NCBI RefSeq assembly: GCF_020023995.1
Contig: NZ_NRRD01000018.1
Span: 1-64,000 of the forward strand
DNA from: Rhodobacter sp. TJ_12
Lineage (GTDB): Bacteria; Pseudomonadota; Alphaproteobacteria; Rhodobacterales; Rhodobacteraceae
DNA length: 64,000 bases
Direction: 5' to 3'
Below the pieces are notes generated by a model. That model was given only the letters and a program-made list of their open reading frames with translations. It did not search any database and had not been told where the DNA came from. Shown here piece after piece: positions 56,071-63,634 of this stretch. The position numbers and the translations under genes were made by a program. Numbering within the stretch: the first letter of the stretch is position 1; the number at the start of each line of letters is the position of its first letter.

Positions 56071-56925
56071 TTAGCGCACCAACAAAACCGGGCTGTGGCA
56101 GGTGCGGATCATCTCGGAAGTGGTGGAGCCCACGATCATCGTGCGGATGCGCGAATGGCCGTAAGCCCCCATCACCAGAAGGTCGAACCCTTCTTCTTCC
56201 TCGATCCGGCCCAGAACGGCGGCGGGTTGGCCCGCAATCACCTCGGTCGTGGCCTTGATCCCGGCTGCGCCCAAAAGCGCGGCGGCATCGTCAAGGCTGC
56301 GGCGCGCCTCGGAGGTGTCATGGCCGATGGTGACAAGGCGCACGGAAAGCCCGGCAAAGATCGGGCTGCGGGCCATGAAATCCACCGCGCGCATCGCCGA
56401 GGGGCCGCCATCCCACGCCACCAAAATCCGTTCCACGGGTTTGAAGGCGCGCGCGGCCACAAACACCGGGCGATGGCTGGCCCGCACGATCCGCTCTAGG
56501 TTTTGGCCCAGTGCCCGGTCGGGCTTTTCGGCGGTTTCACCGCGCTTGCCGATCAGCACGAGGCTGGCAGCAAGGTCTTGTTCGCCCACGGTTTCGGCAA
56601 TCTCGCCATGGCGCAAATGCGGGGTTACGGCCTCGACGCCCGCGTCGCGGATCACGGCGGTCGCGTCATCCAAGATGGCACGGCCCCGATGCGCCACCAG
56701 CTTGGCGCGTTGTTCGTCCAGGCTGGCCAATTCTTGCATCAGGGCGGTGCGCGCGCCCAGCTTGATGGAGCCCGAATAGTCAGAGGGCGCGGCGGCTTCG
56801 CGCGGGCCCAGCACATGCACAAGGTCGATAGCCGCGTCGCCGCGTTTGGCGATCCAGGCGGCGTATTCACACAGGCTGTGCGAATAGATCGAGCCGTCGA
56901 CGAAGGCGATGATCGTGTCGGTCAT
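56071..56925 (-). CDS. Universal stress protein with two UspA domains
   Basis: 284 residues from MTDTIIAFVDGSIYSHSLCE. Domain 1 (1-140) has LVLIGKRGETAEKPDRALGQ; domain 2 (150-284) has VERILVAWDGGPSAMRAVDF and the ATP-type G-x-x-G region LVMGAYGHSRIRTMIVGSTT. The tandem form can dimerise within one chain. GGGGGAAAAG precedes the ATG. It starts 16 bases after the sulP stop, so the two are one operon. It may link transporter activity to energy stress. Confidence 0.87.
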   Translation of the reverse strand: MTDTIIAFVDGSIYSHSLCEYAAWIAKRGDAAIDLVHVLGPREAAAPSDYSGSIKLGARTALMQELASLDEQRAKLVAHRGRAILDDATAVIRDAGVEAVTPHLRHGEIAETVGEQDLAASLVLIGKRGETAEKPDRALGQNLERIVRASHRPVFVAARAFKPVERILVAWDGGPSAMRAVDFMARSPIFAGLSVRLVTIGHDTSEARRSLDDAAALLGAAGIKATTEVIAGQPAAVLGRIEEEEGFDLLVMGAYGHSRIRTMIVGSTTSEMIRTCHSPVLLVR

Positions 56926-56941
56926 GGTCTTTTCCCCCGCC

Positions 56942-58432
56942 TCAATGCGCATTCAGCTTGTCAAGCGCATCGGGTTTGTCATGCAGCGCCAGCTTGTCCA
57001 CGATGGTCTCTGACGCCTCGTTCATGCCGATGATTTCCACCGTTGCGCCATCGCGGCGGAACTTCAACACGGCCATGTCCAGCGCGGCAACGGACGAAAT
57101 GTCCCAGATATGGGCATGGCTGACATCGATGGTGACGTGTTCCAGCGCCTCGCGGAAGTCAAAGGCGCGCATGAAATCTTCGACACTGGCGAAGAAAAGC
57201 TGCCCTTCGATGCGGTAGGTGCGCGCGCGGCCATCGGGCGAAAGCGTCGATGTGACGCGGAAGAGCTGCGCGATTTTGGCGGCAAAGAAAATGCCAGACA
57301 GCAGCACGCCCAGCACCACGCCAATGGCCAGGTTATGGGTCCAAACCACTGCGGCCACGGTCGCCAGCATGACGATGGAGCTTGAGGTCGGGTGGCTGCG
57401 CAACGCCTTCATCGACGACCAAGAGAAGGTCCCGATCGAAACCATGATCATGATCGCGACCAGCGCGGGCATCGGAATCTGGCCGACCCAATCGCCCAAG
57501 ACGACGCAGAAGAACAAAAGCATCACCCCGGCGGTGAAGGTCGACAGCCGCCCCCGCCCGCCCGATTTCACGTTGATCATCGATTGGCCGATCATCGCAC
57601 AGCCCGCCATGCCACCGATAAAGCCGGTCGCTGTATTGGCGATCCCTTGGCCGATGCATTCTTGGTTGCGGTCCGATGTGGTGTCGGTCAGGTCATCGAC
57701 AATCTGCTGCGTCATCAGGCTTTCCAAAAGCCCCACCACGGCCACCGCGACCGAATAGGGGAAGATGATTTGCAGCGTCTCAAAGGTCAGCGGAATGTCC
57801 GGGATCAGGAAAACCGGCAGCGTATCGGGCAGCGCGCCCATGTCAGACACGGTGCGCACATCCCAGCCAAAGAAGATGGTCAGCGTTGTCAGCACGATAA
57901 TGGTGACAAGGGGCGAGGGCACGGCGCGGGTGATGAGCGGGAACAGATAAATGATCGCAAGCCCGGCCGCGACCAGTGCATAGGTCATCCATGTCACGTG
58001 GCGCGGGTCTAATTCGGGCAATTGCGCCATGAAAATCAGGATCGCGAGCGCATTCACAAAGCCCGTCATCACCGAGCGCGAAACAAAGCGCATCACCCGC
58101 CCCAGCTTGATGACCCCGGCCCCGATCTGGATCAGGCCCGCCAAAACGGTGGCGGCCAGCAGATATTCCAGCCCGTGATCGCGCACCAGTGTGACCATCA
58201 GCACCGCGGTGGCGGCGGTGGCCGCCGAAATCATGCCCGGGCGCCCGCCGGTGATTGCGGTGATCACCGCAATCGAAAAACTGGCGTAAAGGCCCACTTT
58301 CGGGTCGACCCCCGCGATGATGGAAAACGCGATGGCTTCGGGAATAAGGGCCAGCGCCACGACAAGGCCTGACAGGACATCGCCGCGGATATTGCCAAGC
58401 CATTGGCTGCGATAGGCGGAAAGGGACAGCAT
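56942..58432 (-). CDS. SulP family anion transporter with STAS domain
   Basis: 496 residues from [20 protein letters not shown]. The SulP signature is [20 protein letters not shown], with about twelve membrane spans. The C-terminal STAS domain includes [20 protein letters not shown] and [20 protein letters not shown]. Members carry sulfate, bicarbonate or other anions; substrate is not determinable here. The STAS domain may interact with regulators. It is followed by a universal stress protein gene. Confidence 0.9.
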   Translation of the reverse strand: MLSLSAYRSQWLGNIRGDVLSGLVVALALIPEAIAFSIIAGVDPKVGLYASFSIAVITAITGGRPGMISAATAATAVLMVTLVRDHGLEYLLAATVLAGLIQIGAGVIKLGRVMRFVSRSVMTGFVNALAILIFMAQLPELDPRHVTWMTYALVAAGLAIIYLFPLITRAVPSPLVTIIVLTTLTIFFGWDVRTVSDMGALPDTLPVFLIPDIPLTFETLQIIFPYSVAVAVVGLLESLMTQQIVDDLTDTTSDRNQECIGQGIANTATGFIGGMAGCAMIGQSMINVKSGGRGRLSTFTAGVMLLFFCVVLGDWVGQIPMPALVAIMIMVSIGTFSWSSMKALRSHPTSSSIVMLATVAAVVWTHNLAIGVVLGVLLSGIFFAAKIAQLFRVTSTLSPDGRARTYRIEGQLFFASVEDFMRAFDFREALEHVTIDVSHAHIWDISSVAALDMAVLKFRRDGATVEIIGMNEASETIVDKLALHDKPDALDKLNAH

Positions 58433-58741
58433 GGAAAACCTCTTCGACGACCGGAGGGCGCGGGCCGGTGGGGTGGGTTTGCATTGGGTGGTCAGAGTGC
58501 GTTCATCCGGCACAAACGATACGCAAGGCGACCGGCCGGGGTGGTTCGGCCTCTCCCTAAACAGCCGCGCAGGACTTGCCAAGCCCGCAATCGCCTTGGG
58601 CATAGGCTCATGCGCGCATGTTGGATTGTTGGGCAGAGCGCGCAACAATCGCCAAAAACGCGGGCGCTGCGGCGACGCAAGCAGGATCGATGCTATCCGA
58701 GGGGCGTTATCAAAGGAAGAGAGATGGTGCTGCAAGAGAGG

Positions 58742-58776
58742 ATTGAATTTTCGTCGCCTACCTCTAAAAATTCAAT
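58742..58776. repeat. 10-bp inverted repeat at the island edge
   Basis: ATTGAATTTT and AAAATTCAAT are perfect arms with a 15-nt spacer at the point where base composition changes. It may be a weak terminator or a recombination feature. Confidence 0.4.
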
Positions 58777-58823
58777 TAAAGCATTGATATATTGTGTAAA
58801 AAGTAGGATTTGGAGATTCGCAC

Positions 58824-58856
58824 TGGTACAGTCCGATGGTACAGGTATTGGTACAG
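58824..58856. repeat. Three direct TGGTACAG repeats
   Basis: TGGTACAG occurs at 58824, 58837 and 58849, spaced 13 and 12 bases, about one helical turn plus. Such phasing suits cooperative protein binding or integrase arm sites. Confidence 0.55.
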
Positions 58857-59057
58857 AACACCAGCGAATCGAAGCCTGCGTCAGCAGGCGATCACGGTGA
58901 TTAAAAATGGCACATTGTTAGCTTCCGCGTCGCTTGAAACGCCGCATGAAAGAAATGGCGCATGCTCGGAAGCGGCCTTTTGCTGTCGTTCATCGGTGGA
59001 TGGAGATTCTGCGGTCGCAGCCCATTCTGCCGACATTGGCGGAATTCAACCTTTGGA

Positions 59058-59203
59058 TGCCAGCCACAGTAAGTGTGTGCATTGCTGCTCAAGACGACCT
59101 CTTGCGCGGACTGTACGATCCATGTGGTCAACGCAAGGCTGAACACCGCAGTTTGATCGCCCGTCTGTACCGCAAAACGAGTCACGGTAAAACGTGGCTG
59201 GCA
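59058..59203 (-). ncRNA. Candidate DRT3 ncRNA carrying an ACACAC template
   Basis: Read on the minus strand, TGCCAGCCAC (59203-59194) pairs perfectly with GTGGCTGGCA (59067-59058), enclosing about 126 bases. Inside are a CTTGCG/CGCAAG stem (59137-59132 with 59106-59101) and a CAAGA/TCTTG hairpin. The tract GCACACACTTACT lies directly before the 3' arm. The region starts 18 bases after the second RT gene ends. I recall that DRT3 systems contain a ncRNA whose ACACAC serves as RT template; that knowledge is from memory. The ends and any separate promoter are unknown. Confidence 0.5.
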
Positions 59204-59220
59204 CCCGACTTCAAGATATC

Positions 59221-61227
59221 CTAGGCGTAGACGCTGCTCAATTCTTTCTTTTCGATCATGTTCAACAGGTCGATCCCATCCCAGCGAACAAACCAATGCT
59301 GCTGTTGGATTTCGTCGATTAGCGCTTCGGCCTCGGCAACAGTGATGCTTCCGGAGTTCGCGCCAATCCTGTTCCATGAAGCCCGAAGCAACTTAGCTCT
59401 CTCGGCCCTGTCCAGATAGGGACAAGCGAGGGAGTCCAGCAACAGATGCACTGCTTCAGAATCCCTATTCAGGTACTTCTCTGACGAAAATCGCTTACAG
59501 ATGAAATCCCAAATTTGGTTCCTCTGAAGAGCGAACTCCGGTCGATCACCATAGATGAATAGCTTTACGACCAACTCGAAGTAACCTTGGCTCTTTCTGT
59601 CCAGTTTGGCGAGCGAGATCAGCTCGTGCTCCAGTTGCCCATCGCCCCCAAATTGTTGAAGACTAACCAGAATGTTGAGTATCTCGATAGGGATCACAGA
59701 ATTTTTTGAAAACAAGCCTTCGAAGCTAGGTGCACTTGCCAATTGTGACGCCCAACGAAGGGAGGCTTCTTTGAGAATGTCAAAACCTTCAGCATCATGT
59801 TCTTGCAGATGCTGCGCAGCGCGCACGATGGCGTGAGACAGGCGAAGCGAGGACGCGACAGTTGGGTGAAGCGTAAAGAAGTAAAATCCAACATCGAGCA
59901 AGAAAAAGAACATTTGGCGATAGTCCCGCTCGACAACAGGACTTTCTTCCAACGCGACAAGATCAATGTACCCGTCAGCTATATCAATTACTTTCCGGCG
60001 CACGGCCCCAATAACATAGCTTGCGACCGCATCGTAACCAAGCTCGGAGGAAAAGCATGCTGCCTTAACCTCTCTGGTAAACTTTCCGAACAATGACCGA
60101 TACTTGTAAATGTACTTCGGGAATAACGCCTTCTTACCGCTCGCAGGCAGGGTAACAGTTTCAAAGAGCTTTTCCCAATGAGCGCCAAGGGAATTATTGA
60201 TCTCGTCGATCACCAGAGACTTTTTCGAGTAGAATGGCCGCTTGTCGAACTCTCTTTTCCCAGTATTCAGGTGCAGATTGTACTCTCGCAACGCGATTGA
60301 TAGCTCGTGCTCCACCTGCTCGGCAATCGCAGGGTCATTGGTAAAAACATAGTAGTTGTCCACGTACCGCCTGCACTCATAGTCGACACCATCACGTATG
60401 GCAGGGCTTTTCGATTCAAGGTTACGGCGTGCATTCTGATCCACCTTTGCAAGAATGATTTCTGCAAAGATGCGACTGGCCTCCGGACCAATGCAGATAC
60501 CACTAGTCTCGCCGTGATTGAGCCTTTGCATTACCGTATCGAACTGGTTTCCAAAACTCAGAGCGTGCTTATTATCTTTCGCCTCATCCTTGCTCTTCGT
60601 CGCCCACGCCATGGAATGCGTGTAAATGCTGTCAAAGCATTTGCTGATATCCAGAGATAACTGATATCGAAACTTTTTTTCCAAGCGAATGTGATCGTTT
60701 GAAGCGAAAAATTTGTAGAGGCGCTCAAATCCTGAATATGCGAAATAGCTTGCCGGGTTACGCACCAGTTTATCCAACTCCGCCGTATCCACGGTAGCGT
60801 TCTTGTATTGATTCTTGTCCTGCACTGGGGATGGCACAAAAAAGGAATTCCCAACTTTCTTAGGCGCACGAATGGAGAACGGTCCCCGCCCGGAATACTC
60901 GCAGATCAACTCCTCGTATTTTTGATAAAAATCAGCCAATATGACCTGACCCCTCGGATGCAGGAGGCTCAAGGTTCTGACGCTTCGAGAATCTTTGACG
61001 ATATTGTACCTTAGCGGAACGGTGTAGCTCTTGCCGTCGTCTTTCAGCAAAAGGGCGTTCACCAAATCTTGGAAGTGCGCCGATTTCTTGGCTACCCCAT
61101 GAAGGTTTTTGTAGAAACCATCGTTGCTTACGATTATCGGCACCTCAAAAGGTGACGTGTCTGTGAGCACCACGCGCCACTTGTCGGCTCGGCTTAGGTT
61201 GACCCGTGACTTCCTCTTGCTAGGCAT
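59221..61227 (-). CDS. drt3b: DRT3 second reverse transcriptase (Drt3b, UG8-like)
   Basis: 668 residues. The start (MPSKRKSRVNLSRADKWR) overlaps the end of the first RT gene by 8 bases. RT motifs: YQLSLDISKCFDSIYTHSMA with catalytic D193; GETSGICIGPEASRIFAEII, the GxxxGP form used by UG/Abi RTs; RRYVDNYYVFTND with Y288-V-D-N291, where most RTs have YxDD; LHLNTGKREFDKR. From about residue 380 on the chain is all helical (KVIDIADGYIDLVALEESP, LLLDSLACPYLDRAERAKLL), like the helical-repeat domain of abortive-infection RTs. GC is clearly lower than the chromosome. It is identified by size and pairing with the 413-residue RT. Confidence 0.8.
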   Translation of the reverse strand: MPSKRKSRVNLSRADKWRVVLTDTSPFEVPIIVSNDGFYKNLHGVAKKSAHFQDLVNALLLKDDGKSYTVPLRYNIVKDSRSVRTLSLLHPRGQVILADFYQKYEELICEYSGRGPFSIRAPKKVGNSFFVPSPVQDKNQYKNATVDTAELDKLVRNPASYFAYSGFERLYKFFASNDHIRLEKKFRYQLSLDISKCFDSIYTHSMAWATKSKDEAKDNKHALSFGNQFDTVMQRLNHGETSGICIGPEASRIFAEIILAKVDQNARRNLESKSPAIRDGVDYECRRYVDNYYVFTNDPAIAEQVEHELSIALREYNLHLNTGKREFDKRPFYSKKSLVIDEINNSLGAHWEKLFETVTLPASGKKALFPKYIYKYRSLFGKFTREVKAACFSSELGYDAVASYVIGAVRRKVIDIADGYIDLVALEESPVVERDYRQMFFFLLDVGFYFFTLHPTVASSLRLSHAIVRAAQHLQEHDAEGFDILKEASLRWASQLASAPSFEGLFSKNSVIPIEILNILVSLQQFGGDGQLEHELISLAKLDRKSQGYFELVVKLFIYGDRPEFALQRNQIWDFICKRFSSEKYLNRDSEAVHLLLDSLACPYLDRAERAKLLRASWNRIGANSGSITVAEAEALIDEIQQQHWFVRWDGIDLLNMIEKKELSSVYA

Positions 61228-62461
61228 ACTTCCAGCACTCCATTAACTTTGCCAACCGATCAGCAGTGAATCGGAAGTGAACGCGGTTGGCGAACCCGCA
61301 GACGAATGAGTACTTGAGAAGCTCCTTTCTTTGACGGTTTGTCAGAGACAGCGCGAGCCTTCCTCCAATCGCCCCTGAACGGCACAGAACCATCGCCGAG
61401 AAAAACTTATCAAGCTCGGCGAGCGCCGGTGCGTTACTGTTGATAAGGCTGTATGTGTGCTGAAGGCCCGCACTTCGCTTCTTTTGCTGTCTTTCGTCAA
61501 AGAACTGATAGCCACAGGTCAAAATACGGATGCGATCTATTAGGTCGTCAAAGTTTCCGTCAGCCAAGTACTGCAGGAGCGATTTCACGATCCTCGTCTT
61601 GTTCTTTTTAACCTTTGAGTCGGCAATGTCTAAATCAACTTGACGAGCGAGAGGCCGGTCTTTGCCGATTTGGTGGACGCTAAACCTAAAGCCGAGGTAA
61701 TCGAAGCTGTGCTCAACTGCTGCCGGCTTTACCTTCGCGCCTCCGAAGGTGTATATTTTTGATTTGGAGGAATTCAATTTCAGCCCCGTCGGCAGGGCCC
61801 TTTCGATATTATTCTTGAGCGTCTTTGGGTGTTCCAATTCAGGCAAGATGAGCACGATATCATCTACGTATCGAGCAAAATAATGTGCACCAAAAATCTC
61901 CTTCATATGGCGGTCGAACTCCTGCATATAGAATTCGCTAAGCTCCGCACTTATTGCTAAGCCTTGAGGCAATCCGCCTACAGAATTCATTTTGCAATGG
62001 TGAATCAGCGAGTTGACAACAGATCTTGTGCTTGGAGCAGTTATAAGCCTTCGATTCAGCAGGTTCGATAGTGTCTCCTGATCAACGGAAGGGTAGAAGC
62101 TCTTTATGTCCATCTTCGCAATGGTGAACGGCATGCCTTCTTCACAGAACAGTTTTAGTCGGCGTACAATTTCGATCCGGCTTCCCTGTTTTGATGCTGT
62201 AATTCTACGGATGTTCTGAGCAGCTTTTCGCAGCACCAGATCGCACGCCAGATCATTTACTTGATATATAGTCCGGCCAGCCAACTTATTCGGCGTCAAT
62301 GGCAAAGAGGAGAAACCATTTCGCGCTGTGTTGACTGCCTGAGAAATCAAAGCTTCCCTGTGGGCTTCGTTCTTCAATGTGGGATGTTTAAGGAAATCGC
62401 TTTTGTTTAGGTGTCTTGCAAGTGCCGTGCTGCCAAATGTGGGATCGTACATGAAAGTCAC
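61220..62461 (-). CDS. drt3a: DRT3 first reverse transcriptase (Drt3a, UG3-like)
   Basis: 413 residues. GTG at 62461 (MTFMYDPTFG) is the longest start; an ATG nine bases in (62452) is an alternative. RT motifs in order: PFTIAKMDIKSFYPSVDQET (D118), NSVGGLPQGLAISAELSEFY (GLPQG 163-167), YFARYVDDIVLILPE (YVDD 198-201), LKLNSSKSKIYTF and FDYLGFRFSV. All catalytic residues are present, unlike the partner. No maturase X, HNH or intron RNA is present, so it is not a group II intron, and no retron msr/msd is visible. Low GC and AT-rich codons mark it as acquired. It is the upstream gene of the pair. Confidence 0.82.
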   Translation of the reverse strand: MTFMYDPTFGSTALARHLNKSDFLKHPTLKNEAHREALISQAVNTARNGFSSLPLTPNKLAGRTIYQVNDLACDLVLRKAAQNIRRITASKQGSRIEIVRRLKLFCEEGMPFTIAKMDIKSFYPSVDQETLSNLLNRRLITAPSTRSVVNSLIHHCKMNSVGGLPQGLAISAELSEFYMQEFDRHMKEIFGAHYFARYVDDIVLILPELEHPKTLKNNIERALPTGLKLNSSKSKIYTFGGAKVKPAAVEHSFDYLGFRFSVHQIGKDRPLARQVDLDIADSKVKKNKTRIVKSLLQYLADGNFDDLIDRIRILTCGYQFFDERQQKKRSAGLQHTYSLINSNAPALAELDKFFSAMVLCRSGAIGGRLALSLTNRQRKELLKYSFVCGFANRVHFRFTADRLAKLMECWKYA

Positions 62462-62905
62462 TTTCGCCTATTCTCTTCAACCTTACGCCGAAAGCTGACC
62501 ACATGGAAAGCACTGGATCGAGGGCGACGTCCGCTCGAAGGAAGTCAAATACCGTGTTCGCTATCGCAGCGAACGGCCACTTCTCACCCCGTGCGACAAA
62601 CCTAGGGCAGCAAATGGCTAGCTTAGGCGTCGAAGAATAGTGTCGACTGCCCATCTTTTCTGGGGAGGAGCGCTGGGAAGAAGATGCAAAACTCAAGATC
62701 AAAAATTGGTATTTAAACCGACACTATGCAACGCATTAAATTGCATGTCGTAAATGTAACATTATGAATGGAACGCGTTCTGCAACTCGCTAACGGCTAC
62801 TGCACCGCTTCTCGGCCCCAGCCCATAGCCCCCCCTTTGGGTCCCTGAGCATGGAAGAACGTGTCCACGTGATGTTTAGGTGGAGAAGCCCGCTGACGCG
62901 GACTA
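62462..62905. promoter_or_regulatory. Leader region upstream of the RT pair; no gene
   Basis: About 440 bases. A stem-loop GTTCGCT/AGCGAAC lies at 62556-62574. A second dyad, ATGCAA (62726) with TTGCAT (62741), extends to CGAC/GTCG and sits in very AT-rich sequence around 62700-62765, the best place for the promoter of the minus-strand genes. On the right, 62790-62905 is GC-rich again and belongs to the recombinase end. No convincing coding frame is found. Confidence 0.45.
62888..62901. repeat. 14-bp direct repeat, left copy
   Basis: GCCCGCTGACGCGG, identical to 63876-63889, flanking the serine recombinase gene. It lies just beyond the stop of that gene. In GC-rich DNA a chance match of this length is uncommon but possible. 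Confidence 0.5.
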
Positions 62906-63580
62906 TCAGACCGCCAGCCTTCGCCGCACATTCGCCACGCTGGAGGCGTGCCACATACCTCCGCGTGCGGTCTTTATACCACGCCGGTTGAGCTCTGACG
63001 CCATCGCCGCAAGCGTACGATGGCCCTGTTCCGCCACATCTGCAAGGACGTCTGCGAGCTCGTAGGCGCGCGCCAGCGCATCGGCTTTCTGAGCCGCACA
63101 TGACGCCTTGTTGCCCTTGCCTGCGCGCCGCAGGGCTTCCGCGCCATTCGGGTTGCCCAGCGCCTGCCCTCGAGCTTTGGCGGCTTGCAACGCAGCTTTT
63201 GTGCGCTCGCTAATGGCGCGGGCTTCATCCTGTGCCACGAGGGCCAGAATACCAATCGTCAAAGGGGTAGCGGTTGGGTTATCGCAGGCGACGAAGTCCA
63301 CCCCGGACTCCTGTAGATTGAGCAGAAAAGCAGCATTTCGACTGAGCCGGTCGAGCTTCGCAATTACTAGCTTAGAGCCGGTGAGCTTTGCCAACTTGAG
63401 TGCGGCTTGAAGCTGCGGGCGGTCCGCCTTGCGCCCGGACTCCACTTCGGTGAACGCGCCGACGATCTGGGCCGCGTTAGCGGCTGCATAGGCGGCAATC
63501 GCGGCCTCCTGAGCTTCCAGCCCAAGCCCGCTGCGCCCCTGCCGGTCGGTGGAAACGCGGGTATAGGTGACGATCTTCAC
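62906..63580 (-). CDS. Serine recombinase (resolvase/invertase family)
   Basis: 224 residues from the GTG at 63580 (VKIVTYTRVSTDRQG), with GGAGG eight bases upstream. The nucleophile is Ser10 in YTRVSTDRQG; the catalytic arginines are in VIAKLDRLSRNAAFLLNL. An E helix and a C-terminal helix-turn-helix follow (LAAMASELNRRGIKTARGG, MWHASSVANVRRRLAV). It is the small resolvase/invertase class, not a large phage integrase. Downstream on the same strand is the RT pair. It may be a plasmid or transposon resolvase that helped the island move. Confidence 0.9.
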   Translation of the reverse strand: MKIVTYTRVSTDRQGRSGLGLEAQEAAIAAYAAANAAQIVGAFTEVESGRKADRPQLQAALKLAKLTGSKLVIAKLDRLSRNAAFLLNLQESGVDFVACDNPTATPLTIGILALVAQDEARAISERTKAALQAAKARGQALGNPNGAEALRRAGKGNKASCAAQKADALARAYELADVLADVAEQGHRTLAAMASELNRRGIKTARGGMWHASSVANVRRRLAV

Positions 63581-63594
63581 GGCGAATTCCTCCA

Positions 63595-63634
63595 ATATAA
63601 ACTGGCGCAACGCCCGTTAGGTCAGTTTGTATAT
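63595..63634. promoter_or_regulatory. Res-like dyad upstream of the recombinase
   Basis: ATATAAACTG (63595-63604) faces CAGTTTGTATAT (63623-63634), an imperfect dyad with an 18-nt spacer just upstream of the GTG. This is the position where resolvases bind their own res subsite and promoter. Confidence 0.4.

Larger units (their letters stand above)
58433..59220. other. Island junction, gene-poor, structured
   Basis: About 790 bases. 58433-58720 is GC-rich and chromosomal in character (sulP promoter side). From 58735 the GC falls sharply. A 10-bp dyad ATTGAATTTT/AAAATTCAAT occupies 58742-58776. Three TGGTACAG copies lie at 58824-58856. Hairpins at 58874-58889 (GCCTGC/GCAGGC) and 58921-58973 (GCTTCCG/CGGAAGC) follow, then the ncRNA candidate. 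A 58-codon frame at 58724-58900 has an AGGAAGAG ribosome site but no protein-like character I trust. Confidence 0.5.

Noticed and set aside
58724-58900. 58-codon ORF at the island edge
   Set aside because: The AGGAAGAG ribosome site is tempting, but the frame runs through the dyad and the TGGTACAG repeats, so its codons are better explained by those elements. Kept out as a gene.
58934-59224. 96-codon plus-strand frame opposite the ncRNA candidate
   Set aside because: It is antisense to a palindromic, structured region and reads as low-similarity text without a family pattern.
58901-59377. 158-codon minus-strand frame after the second RT
   Set aside because: It overlaps the RT end, has no ribosome site and shows no protein-like composition. 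The structured-RNA reading explains the region better.
59221-62461. Group II intron or retron
   Set aside because: No maturase X, HNH or domain V RNA and no msr/msd or effector is present. Two different RTs in one operon are not a feature of either element.
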